DNA of 64,000 nt from Flavobacterium cyclinae (GTDB taxonomy: Bacteria > Bacteroidota > Bacteroidia > Flavobacteriales > Flavobacteriaceae): assembly GCF_021172145.1 (NCBI RefSeq), contig NZ_CP089095.1:1240001-1304000 (forward strand), written 5' to 3'. The stretch's first letter is position 1; each line of letters opens with the position of its first letter. The notes below the pieces were generated by a model. The model saw nothing but the letters and a program-made list of their open reading frames with translations, ran no database searches and was not told the origin of the DNA. Made by a program: the position numbers and the translations under genes. Shown one piece after another: positions 50,385 to 58,634 of this stretch.

Positions 50385-50831
50385 TTAAAATAATTTCATA
50401 AATCGTGAAATACAATCCAATACCAAAATACTCAAAAATAAATAGTCATTGAAAAATTTTAATTTGGTTGTAATCGAGGTGTAAAGGTATAAAATTATTG
50501 GGACGACCATTGCAATGTTTATGAAAGCAGCAAATGGCCAACTCATGAATGAAAAAAGCATTCCTAAACTTGAAAAAAATCCTAAAACAATAAAGTTTGC
50601 TTTCTCAACTTTAGTAAGATTCTGAAGTGTAATTCCTTTTGAAAATATCCAAATACAAGTAATAATATAACTAAAAATTCCAATTGTAATTAAAATTTTA
50701 GAAGTAAACCAAGTTACTAGAGTTGAAAAACACAATAGTAAAGTAACTTCTTTCTTAAAATTTGTCTTTACATTATATGTTTTTAACAGAACAAAAACTG
50801 CCAATAACGACATAAGGATTTTTATAGTCAT
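50385..50831 (-). CDS. Small polytopic membrane protein of the same operon
   Basis: A 148-aa protein with about four or five hydrophobic helices (MTIKILMSLLAVFVLLKTY; VTLLLCFSTLVTWFTSKILI; FIVLGFFSSLGMLFSFMSWP; FAAFINIAMVVPIILYLYTS; a last helix near YLFLSILVLDCIS). No family is recognised. It abuts the next gene (its stop ends at 50385, next start 50384) and follows the HsdR-N gene by 21 bp. It may anchor or export something handled by the operon, but nothing in its sequence says what. Confidence 0.65.
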   Translation of the reverse strand: MTIKILMSLLAVFVLLKTYNVKTNFKKEVTLLLCFSTLVTWFTSKILITIGIFSYIITCIWIFSKGITLQNLTKVEKANFIVLGFFSSLGMLFSFMSWPFAAFINIAMVVPIILYLYTSITTKLKFFNDYLFLSILVLDCISRFMKLF

Positions 50832-50852
50832 CTTTTTTCAATTTTCTCAGTT

Positions 50853-51302
50853 CTAAAATCTATTAAATTCTGGAAGTTCTTTCAAGAAAACATATTTTTC
50901 ATTCTCAAAATCCATTTGACAAAAGTAATGATTTAGTCCGTTGGTAACCATTAAATATTTTGCTTTCAAAACTAAGTTATATCGAGCAATTTGGTCAAAT
51001 GTTTGTTGGGAAATAGGAACTTCGGGCGCTTTGCATTCTATTAATAAAAATATTTCGCCATTTGGTTCAAAAACAACGCCATCGTATCTTTTGCTTAAAT
51101 TGTTAATCTTGATTAATTTTTCAACATTAATATAGGATTTTGGATACTTTTTATCTTGTAACAAAAATTGAACTACGTGTTGGCGTACCCATTCTTCTGG
51201 AGTAAGAAGAATAAATTTTTTTCTAATTTCATCAAAAATAGACACTTTATTTTCACTATTTTTGAACCGAAAGGAATAAACTGGAAAGTTCAACTTTTGC
51301 AT
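50853..51302 (-). CDS. Stand-alone HsdR N-terminal (PD-(D/E)xK-type) domain protein
   Basis: A 149-aa protein. TPEEWVRQHVVQFLLQDKKY and SKRYDGVVFEPNGEIFLLIECKAP are the diagnostic HSDR_N stretches, with the D, ExK nuclease triad (D in RYDGVV, then E and K in IECKAP). In full HsdR this domain is followed by a DNA translocase; here it stands alone and no HsdM, HsdS or helicase is nearby. Orphan HsdR-N genes next to holA are common in Bacteroidota (family knowledge). It may be a nuclease or a remnant role protein; no RM activity should be assumed. It heads an operon with a membrane protein, a helical protein and GT2, and is divergent from holA. Confidence 0.88.
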   Translation of the reverse strand: MQKLNFPVYSFRFKNSENKVSIFDEIRKKFILLTPEEWVRQHVVQFLLQDKKYPKSYINVEKLIKINNLSKRYDGVVFEPNGEIFLLIECKAPEVPISQQTFDQIARYNLVLKAKYLMVTNGLNHYFCQMDFENEKYVFLKELPEFNRF

Positions 51303-51326
51303 GTAACAAAAATAGTTATTTTAAAC

Positions 51327-51354
51327 TAACTGCCAACTGACACTGAGCACTGAA
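51327..51354. repeat. ACTG-rich degenerate repeat upstream of holA
   Basis: CACTGA at 51341-51346 and 51348-51353, preceded by AACTAACTGCCAACTGA. It lies in the short divergent gap between the HsdR-N gene and holA. Confidence 0.4.
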
Positions 51355-51366
51355 TACTAAAAAAAA

Positions 51367-52371
51367 ATGGATCAAGTAATTCAAATTACAAACGATATAA
51401 AAGCTGGAAACATCAAACCCATTTACTTTTTTATGGGTGATGAACCTTATTATATTGATAAATTGACCGAATATATTGAACAAAATGTGTTACAAGAGCA
51501 CGAGCGCGATTTCAATCAAACGATTTTATATGGTCGAGATGTTACCATAGAAGATGTGGTTGGTAATGCGAAACGTTTTCCAATGATGGCCGACCGACAA
51601 GTGGTTGTAGTAAGAGAAGCACAAGAATTATCAAGAACTATAGATAAATTAGAAGCATACGCTGAAAATCCGCAACCTACAACGGTTTTAGTGTTTGCTT
51701 ACAAATATAAAACTTTGGATAAGCGTAAAAAACTCATTAAAGTTTTAGATAAAGTTGGGGTCGTTTTTGAAAGTAAAAAGTTATACGAAAACCAAGTAGG
51801 CGATTGGATTAAAAGGGTTTTATCAGGTCAAGGGTATAGCATTGAACCCAAAGCGGCTGCCATTTTAATAGAATTTTTAGGAACCGATTTATCAAAAATT
51901 AATAATGAATTAGATAAACTAAAAATCATTTTACCGAAAGGACATACGTTTACACCAAAAGACATTGAAGAAAATATTGGATTTAGTAAAGATTTCAACA
52001 ACTTTGAATTACGAAAAGCCATTGGTGAAAAAGACCAATTGAAAGCATATAAAATCATTGATCACTTCTCACAAAATCCAAAAGATAATCCTATGGTAGT
52101 AACTACCGGTATGGTTTTTGGATTCTTTTCGCAATTATTACAATATCACGGATTAAAAGATAAATCTCAGTTTAATGCGGCTAAAGTTTTAAAAGTGAGT
52201 CCTTATTTTGTAAAAGATTTTGAAGTGGCTTTCCGAAATTATCCCATGAAAAAAGTAAGTGCAATTGTTGCGGCTTTACGAGATATTGATATAAAAAGCA
52301 AAGGAGTTGGAGCATCCTCTATGACACAACACGATTTATTAAAAGAAATGTTGATTAAAATTTTTAATTAA
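51367..52371 (+). CDS. holA: DNA polymerase III delta subunit
   Basis: A 334-aa protein. FMGDEPYYIDKLTEYIEQNV gives the N-terminal conserved block, FPMMADRQVVVVREAQEL the central one, and the all-alpha C-terminal collar domain ends with GASSMTQHDLLKEMLIKIF. HolA binds the beta clamp and opens it during clamp loading, acting with the DnaX and HolB subunits of the replisome. The length (about 335 aa) is standard for the family. It is cytosolic, divergent from the HsdR-N gene and followed by the small membrane gene at 52451. Confidence 0.95.
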   Translation: MDQVIQITNDIKAGNIKPIYFFMGDEPYYIDKLTEYIEQNVLQEHERDFNQTILYGRDVTIEDVVGNAKRFPMMADRQVVVVREAQELSRTIDKLEAYAENPQPTTVLVFAYKYKTLDKRKKLIKVLDKVGVVFESKKLYENQVGDWIKRVLSGQGYSIEPKAAAILIEFLGTDLSKINNELDKLKIILPKGHTFTPKDIEENIGFSKDFNNFELRKAIGEKDQLKAYKIIDHFSQNPKDNPMVVTTGMVFGFFSQLLQYHGLKDKSQFNAAKVLKVSPYFVKDFEVAFRNYPMKKVSAIVAALRDIDIKSKGVGASSMTQHDLLKEMLIKIFN

Positions 52372-52401
52372 TTACGATTAAAAGAACAAATCTATTATTT
52401 C

Positions 52402-52409
52402 TTATATTT
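52402..52409 (+). promoter_or_regulatory. -7 element for the 60-aa membrane gene
   Basis: TATATTTG matches TAnnTTTG, 41 bp before the ATG at 52451. Confidence 0.45.
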
Positions 52410-52450
52410 GCTACCCCTAAAATTTCAACGTTAATTTAATTACAGACAAA

Positions 52451-52633
52451 ATGGGAATGAATAAAAATACAATTTTAGCTTGGGCCACTTTCATCATGAT
52501 TTTAATGGGATTATTATTGATTGGCTTAGGTATTTATAGATATGCCGATGTAGCAGGTTGGGGATTTTCAGCAGTAGGTGTTGGTTTCTTTGCTATTGCT
52601 TGGGTTTTTAATGCCTTGAAGGGGAGGGTTTAA
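52451..52633 (+). CDS. Small conserved flavobacterial membrane protein (CAL67264-like)
   Basis: A 60-aa protein with two transmembrane helices (about 7-28 and 35-55) and almost no soluble part: NTILAWATFIMILMGLLLIG, then VAGWGFSAVGVGFFAIAWVF. It resembles the short membrane proteins named after locus CAL67264 in Flavobacteriaceae, usually next to holA or ettA-type genes; I give this name from memory and it needs a search. Function unknown. It has its own -7 element and lies 79 bp after holA. Confidence 0.7.
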   Translation: MGMNKNTILAWATFIMILMGLLLIGLGIYRYADVAGWGFSAVGVGFFAIAWVFNALKGRV

Positions 52634-52718
52634 ATTTATTTTATTAAACAATTGTTATATTTTTTTTAAAGCACCAATCTGTTTTTTAAGTTATGAATAT
52701 AATAATAAACATTACACT

Positions 52719-52846
52719 ATGTATAATTCAAAAATATTTCTTTGATAGCTTTATTTTTTCAGATATTAACGATTACTATTATTAATGCACAAAAATCAAA
52801 CATTAAGTCTAAATTAAAAAAACCTAACATTTTAATTATTAACTAA
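52719..52846 (+). pseudogene. Probable sulfatase remnant (signal peptide and first strand only)
   Basis: This gap of 379 bp between 52633 and 53013 holds no intact gene. Within it, an ATG at 52719 (MYNSKIFL, then a stop) and a second frame from 52745 read together, after one frameshift, as a signal peptide ending in INAQ followed by KSKLKKPNILIIN and a stop at 52844. KPNIL-type sequence right after a signal peptide is the standard start of sulfatases (KPNILLIxADD), so this looks like the truncated, frameshifted N terminus of a sulfatase gene whose body has been lost. The rest of the gap is A/T-rich DNA with an 18-bp palindrome and no other recognisable feature. Confidence 0.45.
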
Positions 52847-52945
52847 ATATTCACTTAGGAAAAGTCCAAATTAGTTTGAATACATACATATCTGTCTTAA
52901 TTGAAATTTTCTAAAATAAATTTATATTTACAAACAATAAAAAAT

Positions 52946-52963
52946 TAATAATAATTATTATTA
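52946..52963. repeat. Perfect 18-bp A/T palindrome upstream of the M48/TPR gene
   Basis: TAATAATAATTATTATTA, 50 bp before the ATG at 53013. It may be an operator or simply low-complexity A/T DNA; I cannot tell which. Confidence 0.35.
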
Positions 52964-53012
52964 TATCAGACTTAATCACTTGAATTTTAAATATATAAAT
53001 AGTACCATTATT

Positions 53013-55007
53013 ATGATTAAAAAATATTTTCTTTACATTATTTTGTTATATAACACTAGTTTATATTCACAAGAATTTACATGTGGTTTGACAAATGAAA
53101 CATCAACAAACTTAATTAATTGTGTTACAACTAATTTTAATTTCAATAATTCTTTAGAACTTGAAAAAATCTGTAATGATATATTAAAAAAGGTTGGCAT
53201 AAATGAAAAAAATTTTAGAATTATATCATGCAATTCTGTATATAATGCACTTGCTTTCATCTATAAAGATGAAAGATTTATTGTTGCTGACCAAAATTTT
53301 TTAAATTTTTTAAACAATAGAAATGAAAAAGTAAATGATTATTGGTTTTACTTATTTATCTTATCTCATGAAATAGGTCATCATTTAAATGGACACACAT
53401 TAAAAAATGTACCTAGTCTAGAAGATAAACGTAAGCAAGAGCTAGAATGTGATAAATTTGCTGGAATGATTTTGAGAAAATACAACGCTAAAGAAAGTAT
53501 TGTTATTGATATTCTTAAAAAGATACCTCATCCCGAAACAGACAATTCTACACATCCAACCCTAGACAAAAGAATCTCTGCAGCACTTAAAGGTTATTAT
53601 TTTGAGAATAATGAAATAGAAAAAACTATTGAATTATATAGAAAAGAGATAGAAAAAACGGCATTGTTTTTTGAGATTTTAAACTTTCACAGAAAAGCAA
53701 ATAATGCAATGATTGATTATTTAGAAAACCACAAAAGTTCAGATTTAGATAATGCAATTAATTATTATGAGATTGTATTAAAGAGCCGTGAAAACCCTAT
53801 GGTTTTTGAAGCATTAGCTTTTCTCTATAGTGAAAAAGGCGATTATAAAAATTCTAAAAAATACTATGATATTTTATACAATAAAACAAAAAAAGATAGT
53901 TATTTAATTGGGAGTTATTTTTGTAATTTTAAAATGGGTATAAAATTTAATTATGATTTATCTGAAATTAATTATAAAAATTTAGAAAATATTTACGATT
54001 TGGTAAATCTTAACGTATACTATTATCAAAAAGAAAATCCTGAAAAATGTGTAGAAATATTAAAATATGGAATAGAAAAGTATTCTATTATCAATTATAA
54101 TAGTAACAATAAAGATAAGAAAGATTATTTAAATATGATTAATAATCTTACTTCCTTATATTTAAATTATGGATTATTTGATGATGCTAACACATATGCT
54201 GAAGTGTTTTTTTTAAAACTAAAAGAATTAACAAATTCAACTAATTTAGATGATTTAATACTAAAATATAAAAACAAAAACGATTACGAATCCATTAAAA
54301 TTAAAAATTCGATTACTGATTATTTAAACAATATTAGTTTTATTACTTCTAAAAAGGAAAATTATGAATTGTCAAATAATTATTTAAAAAAACTATATGA
54401 AAATTTTCCAGATTGTAGTACGATAACTGATTTAAGATATAATTATCTTTTAGGTGAAAACTATTATTGGCTAAAAAAATATGATGAATCTGAATATAAT
54501 TTAAAAAAAGTTATTTATAGTAATAGTTTTTTAAAAGATAAAGCTCTTTTGTTTTTAGGACATCTTTACAAAAATAAAAAAGATACCATCAAAGCAGATT
54601 TTTATTACAATGAGGCATGTGAAATGGGAAATGAGTATGCATGCAATAATATAAATAAAAAAGATGAAAAAAATAATTCTAATGGAGCAATGGAACTTTT
54701 AAAAAAATATAGAGGCAAATATGAAGTTGAAATAAAAACTTATATACAAAACAATGAAAATTGGGAATTATCAAATAATGAAAATGGTAAGATTTATTTA
54801 GATTTACAATGGATTTATATTTTAAAAGACGGAATGGACAAGCCTTTGTCAAGAGAATTAGAATTTAAACAAATTTACAATAATAGATATGCTTTTTATA
54901 GTGAATATGGATACACTGAAATATTTCCTGATTTTAGTTATGTATATTTTTATGATTCCAAAAACTCGAAAATTTACTATGTTTATAAAATTATAAAAAG
55001 AATAGAC
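53013..55007 (+). CDS. Secreted M48-like metallopeptidase with TPR repeats
   Basis: A 665-aa exported protein, A/T-rich compared with its neighbours. The signal peptide (about 1-20) ends in LYSQ. The metal site is HEIGHHLNGH (HExxH at 119-123) with the further M48 motif ExxxD at 143-147 (ELECD), so the active site looks intact. Residues about 190-560 are TPR-like helices (YKNSKKYYDILYNKTKKDS; SEYNLKKVIYSNSFLKDKAL). The C-terminal 110 residues form an unrecognised domain. It is a periplasmic or secreted zinc protease with a protein-binding TPR part, in the style of BepA/LoiP-type M48 proteins; whether it is anchored is not clear. The ATG at 53013 opens at the signal peptide and is preferred to the TTG at 52980. 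The reading frame ends at the stop at 55008-55010, 3 bp before the next gene. Confidence 0.85.
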
Positions 55008-55013
55008 TAAAGG

Positions 55014-55433
55014 ATGATTGAATATCAAAATTACATAAAATTTGATGAGGACTTTGTTATGGATAATATAGATAACAAAATTTTATGTCTTGCCATAAAA
55101 AATATTATTGATTTTAAAAAAAGACTTCCTAAAGTTGACATAAAATATATTAGTTTAACTAAAAGATTTGAAAAAATAGATGATAACATTTTAAATAGTT
55201 TGTTAAAAGATATTTGTAAATATTTTGTAAATGATTCACCACCATCAATTGAAGATATTTTCATTCAACAACATTTTGAAGTTGCTTTTTTAAATAATCA
55301 ATCAAATAAATTATCAAATGATGATAAAATATTAAGACTTAAAGATTATTCACCTATACTTGGATACAAGGACAAAGAAGAAATATTTAAAAATGATGTT
55401 AATTTTTATTTATTTAATAATTTAAACTCTTAA
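55014..55433 (+). CDS. Unrecognised partner protein of the M48/TPR gene
   Basis: A 139-aa protein with no signal peptide or membrane helix, so cytosolic. It has a helical N-terminal part (YIKFDEDFVMDNIDNKILCL) and an acidic, asparagine-rich remainder (KLSNDDKILRLKDYSPILGY). No family is recognised. It starts 3 bp after the M48/TPR stop and shares its A/T-rich codon use, so the two are probably one transcriptional unit and perhaps arrived together. Because the first product is exported and this one is not, a regulatory or maturation role is possible but unproven. Confidence 0.7.
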   Translation: MIEYQNYIKFDEDFVMDNIDNKILCLAIKNIIDFKKRLPKVDIKYISLTKRFEKIDDNILNSLLKDICKYFVNDSPPSIEDIFIQQHFEVAFLNNQSNKLSNDDKILRLKDYSPILGYKDKEEIFKNDVNFYLFNNLNS

Positions 55434-55537
55434 CAATAATTGGTCGTTTTTGAGAGGTTATTTTCTAAAAACTTTATGTTTTAAAGCTAAAGTACAATTT
55501 TCTTAAGAGAGTATTTAGTTAATAATTCAAAATTTAG

Positions 55538-55545
55538 TAAATTTG
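55538..55545 (+). promoter_or_regulatory. -7 element of ettA
   Basis: TAAATTTG matches TAnnTTTG, 53 bp before the ATG at 55599. Confidence 0.45.
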
Positions 55546-55598
55546 TAATTTTATAAATAAATGAAAATCAATAAATTAACAGAATAATAACATGAAAT

Positions 55599-57290
55599 AT
55601 GTCAGACGATAAGAAAGTCATTTTCTCCATGCAAAAAGTAAGCAAAGCTTACCAAGGAAGTGATAAACAAGTTTTAAAAAATATCTATTTGAGTTTCTTT
55701 TACGGAGCTAAAATTGGTATTTTAGGTTTAAATGGTTCAGGAAAATCTTCTTTATTGAAGATTATTGCTGGAGTTGATAAAAACTATCAAGGAGATGTAG
55801 TTTTTGCACCAGGATATACAGTAGGATATTTAGAGCAAGAACCTAAATTAGACGAAACTAAAACCGTAATAGAAGTAGTTCGTGAAGGAGCTGCTGAAAT
55901 CTTTGCATTATTAGAAGAGTTCAATAAAATCAATGACGATTTTGGTTTGCCTGAAGTGTATGAAGATGCCGATAAAATGCAAAAACTTATGGATCGTCAG
56001 GCTGAGCTACAAGATAAAATTGATGCTTGCGGCGCTTGGGAAATTGATAATAAGTTAGAAATTGCAATGGATGCGCTACGTACTCCAGAAGCAGATACTC
56101 CAATTAATGTGCTATCAGGTGGTGAAAAACGACGTGTAGCTTTATGTCGCTTATTATTACAACAACCAGATGTTTTGTTATTAGATGAGCCAACTAACCA
56201 CTTGGATGCAGAATCGGTTCTTTGGTTAGAGCAACATTTACAACAATACGCTGGAACCGTTATTGCAGTAACGCACGACCGTTATTTCTTAGACAATGTA
56301 GCAGGTTGGATTTTAGAATTAGATAGAGGAGAAGGTATTCCTTGGAAAGGAAATTATTCTTCTTGGTTAGACCAAAAAGCGAAACGTTTAGAGCAAGAAG
56401 AAAAAGTGGCTTCAAAACGTAGAAAAACCTTAGAACGTGAGTTGGATTGGGTTCGTCAAGGTGCAAAAGGGCGTCAAACCAAACAAAAAGCGCGTTTACA
56501 GAACTATGATAAATTATTGAATGAAGACCAAAAAGAATTAGATGAAAAATTAGAAATCTACATTCCAAATGGACCTCGTTTAGGAACCAATGTAATTGAA
56601 GCTAAAAATGTGGCAAAAGCATTTGGAGATAAATTATTATACGATGATTTGAATTTTGTATTGCCTCAAGCGGGAATTGTTGGAATTATTGGTCCAAATG
56701 GTGCTGGTAAATCTACCATTTTCCGAATGATTATGGGAGAAGAAACTCCAGATGGTGGTTCTTTTACGATTGGTGATACTGTTAAAATCGCTTATGTTGA
56801 CCAATCTCATGCTAATATTGATGTAAACAAATCGATTTGGGAAAACTTCTGTGATGGTCAAGAATTAATTATGATGGGCGGAAGACAAGTAAATTCGAGA
56901 GCGTATTTATCTCGTTTTAACTTCGGTGGAAGCGATCAAAACAAAAAAGTCGCTACTTTATCAGGTGGTGAGCGTAACCGACTTCACTTAGCTATGACGT
57001 TGAAAGAAGAGGGTAACGTTTTATTATTGGATGAGCCAACAAATGACTTAGACGTTAATACTTTACGTGCTCTAGAAGAAGGTTTGGAAAACTTTGCAGG
57101 TTGTGCCGTAATTATTTCGCACGACAGATGGTTTTTAGATAGAGTTTGTACTCATATTTTAGCTTTTGAAGGAGATTCACAAGTGTATTTCTTTGAAGGA
57201 AGTTTCTCTGAATATGAAGAAAATAAGAAAAAACGTTTAGGGAAAGATGTGGTTCCTACCCGAATCAAATACAAAAAACTAACTCGATAG
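55599..57290 (+). CDS. ettA: EttA-type ABC-F protein, energy-dependent translational throttle
   Basis: A 563-aa protein with two ATP-binding cassettes and no membrane helices, as in ABC-F proteins. Cassette 1 has Walker A GLNGSGKSSLLK, the signature LSGGEKRRVALC and Walker B LLLDEPTNHLD. The linker helical region carries the EttA-type arm (EGIPWKGNYSSWLDQKAKRL). Cassette 2 has GPNGAGKSTIFRM, LSGGERNRLHLAM and LLLDEPTNDLD. Length and arm fit EttA rather than Uup. It binds the ribosomal E site and gates entry into elongation according to energy state. It has a single -7 element upstream and a strong terminator shared with the DEAD-box gene. Confidence 0.95.
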   Translation: MSDDKKVIFSMQKVSKAYQGSDKQVLKNIYLSFFYGAKIGILGLNGSGKSSLLKIIAGVDKNYQGDVVFAPGYTVGYLEQEPKLDETKTVIEVVREGAAEIFALLEEFNKINDDFGLPEVYEDADKMQKLMDRQAELQDKIDACGAWEIDNKLEIAMDALRTPEADTPINVLSGGEKRRVALCRLLLQQPDVLLLDEPTNHLDAESVLWLEQHLQQYAGTVIAVTHDRYFLDNVAGWILELDRGEGIPWKGNYSSWLDQKAKRLEQEEKVASKRRKTLERELDWVRQGAKGRQTKQKARLQNYDKLLNEDQKELDEKLEIYIPNGPRLGTNVIEAKNVAKAFGDKLLYDDLNFVLPQAGIVGIIGPNGAGKSTIFRMIMGEETPDGGSFTIGDTVKIAYVDQSHANIDVNKSIWENFCDGQELIMMGGRQVNSRAYLSRFNFGGSDQNKKVATLSGGERNRLHLAMTLKEEGNVLLLDEPTNDLDVNTLRALEEGLENFAGCAVIISHDRWFLDRVCTHILAFEGDSQVYFFEGSFSEYEENKKKRLGKDVVPTRIKYKKLTR

Positions 57291-57298
57291 AGTATATG

Positions 57299-57327
57299 AA
57301 AAACGCTGGTTAATACCAGCGTTTTTT
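57299..57327. terminator. Bidirectional intrinsic terminator between ettA and the DEAD-box gene
   Basis: AAAAACGCTGGT (57299-57310), loop TAAT, complement at 57315-57326. The stem overlaps the stop codon of the minus-strand DEAD-box gene (57310-57312). Confidence 0.92.
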
Positions 57328-58563
57328 GTTTTTCTTAGAAGCATCCGATTTTCTTGATTTTGAATTGGGATTTTTCTTGTTTTTGTTTCTTAAATCAGGT
57401 TTTGCATCTGGATTTTTAACTTCGTCTTTCCATTCATACGAATGTCCGGTGATAACCTTAACTTTCATTCGAATTAACTTTTCAATATCTTGCCAATATG
57501 TTTTTTCGTCTTTTCCACAGAAAGATATTGCTAAACCAGAATTTCCAGCTCGACCAGTACGACCAATTCGGTGTACGTAGGTTTCAGAAATGTTTGGAAT
57601 ATCAAAGTTAATTACAAAGGGTAGTTGTTCAATGTCTATTCCTCTTGCCGCAATATCGGTAGCAACTAAAATATCAATTTCTTTATTTTTAAATTGCTCT
57701 AAAACACGTTGACGTGCATTTTGTGATTTATCTCCGTGAATAGCTTCCGCTTTGATTTCTGCTTTTTTTAGAACTTTTACAATATTATCAGCTCCATGTT
57801 TTGTTCTAGTGAAAACTAAAGCATTAGTGATATTTTCTTCTAAAATAAGTTGTTTTAACAACAAACGTTTTTCGTCTTTATTTACCAAATAAACTTTTTG
57901 CGATACATTTTCAGCCGTACTTGATATTGGTGTTACTGAAATGTATTTTGGTCTGGTTAAAAAAGTATCTGCTAATTCTCTGATAGCTAATGGCATTGTT
58001 GCAGAAAACAATAACGTTTGACGATTTTCTGGTGTTAATTTAATGATTTTCTTTACGTCATTAATAAAACCCATATCTAACATTTGATCGGCTTCATCTA
58101 AAACCAAATGATGCATGTGATTCAAATCGATAAAACCTTGTTTGTGTAAATCTAAAAAGCGTCCTGGAGTTGCTATTAAAACATCAACCCCCATTTTCAA
58201 TTCATTTACTTGTGGTACTTGGTTTACACCTCCAAAAATCACTAACGATTTTACATTGGTATATTTTCCATAGGTTTTAAAACTCTCGTCAATTTGTATG
58301 GCCAATTCTCTTGTTGGTGTAACTACTAAAGTTCGAATATGTTTTGTTTTTTTTGCTGAACCAACAATTCGGTGGATTAAATTTAAAATAGGAATGGCAA
58401 AAGCACCTGTTTTACCAGTTCCAGTTTGGGCACATGCCACTAAATCTTGTCCGGCTAATATTTCAGGAATCGCTTGCTCTTGAATAGGAGTAGGGTTAGT
58501 GTAGCCTTCTTCTTCTAAAGCTTGTTGTATATTGTTAAATAATTTTAATTCGTTAAAGGTCAT
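57310..58563 (-). CDS. DEAD-box RNA helicase, RhlE type
   Basis: A 417-aa helicase. Motifs in order are the Q motif region GYTNPTPIQEQAIPEI, Walker A AQTGTGKTGAF, PTRELAIQ, DEAD in VLDEADQMLDMGF, SAT in LLFSATM, DILVATDIAARGIDIEQL and HRIGRTGRAGNSG. The C-terminal 60 residues are highly basic (RNKNKKNPNSKSRKSDASKK), as in RhlE-like proteins. It unwinds RNA duplexes and is often cold- or ribosome-linked. Cytosolic. Its upstream region has a -7 element (58604-58611) and a short palindrome in the leader (58581-58596). It is convergent with ettA, sharing the terminator. Confidence 0.94.
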   Translation of the reverse strand: MTFNELKLFNNIQQALEEEGYTNPTPIQEQAIPEILAGQDLVACAQTGTGKTGAFAIPILNLIHRIVGSAKKTKHIRTLVVTPTRELAIQIDESFKTYGKYTNVKSLVIFGGVNQVPQVNELKMGVDVLIATPGRFLDLHKQGFIDLNHMHHLVLDEADQMLDMGFINDVKKIIKLTPENRQTLLFSATMPLAIRELADTFLTRPKYISVTPISSTAENVSQKVYLVNKDEKRLLLKQLILEENITNALVFTRTKHGADNIVKVLKKAEIKAEAIHGDKSQNARQRVLEQFKNKEIDILVATDIAARGIDIEQLPFVINFDIPNISETYVHRIGRTGRAGNSGLAISFCGKDEKTYWQDIEKLIRMKVKVITGHSYEWKDEVKNPDAKPDLRNKNKKNPNSKSRKSDASKKNKKRWY

Positions 58564-58603
58564 AAATGGTAAATTATCCTATCAAATAAGTTTGATAAGG
58601 GTA

Positions 58604-58611
58604 CAAAGATA
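58604..58611 (-). promoter_or_regulatory. -7 element of the DEAD-box helicase gene
   Basis: On the minus strand TATCTTTG, a full match to TAnnTTTG, 40 bp before the ATG. ATCAAATAAGTTTGAT (58581-58596) in the leader can fold into a small hairpin. Candidate -33 sequence is poorly spaced. Confidence 0.45.
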
Positions 58612-58634
58612 GTGTTATTTTAGGCAAATTGGTT

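Noticed and set aside
50853..51302. A type I restriction-modification locus
   Set aside because: No HsdM, HsdS or translocase gene is present; the domain stands alone.
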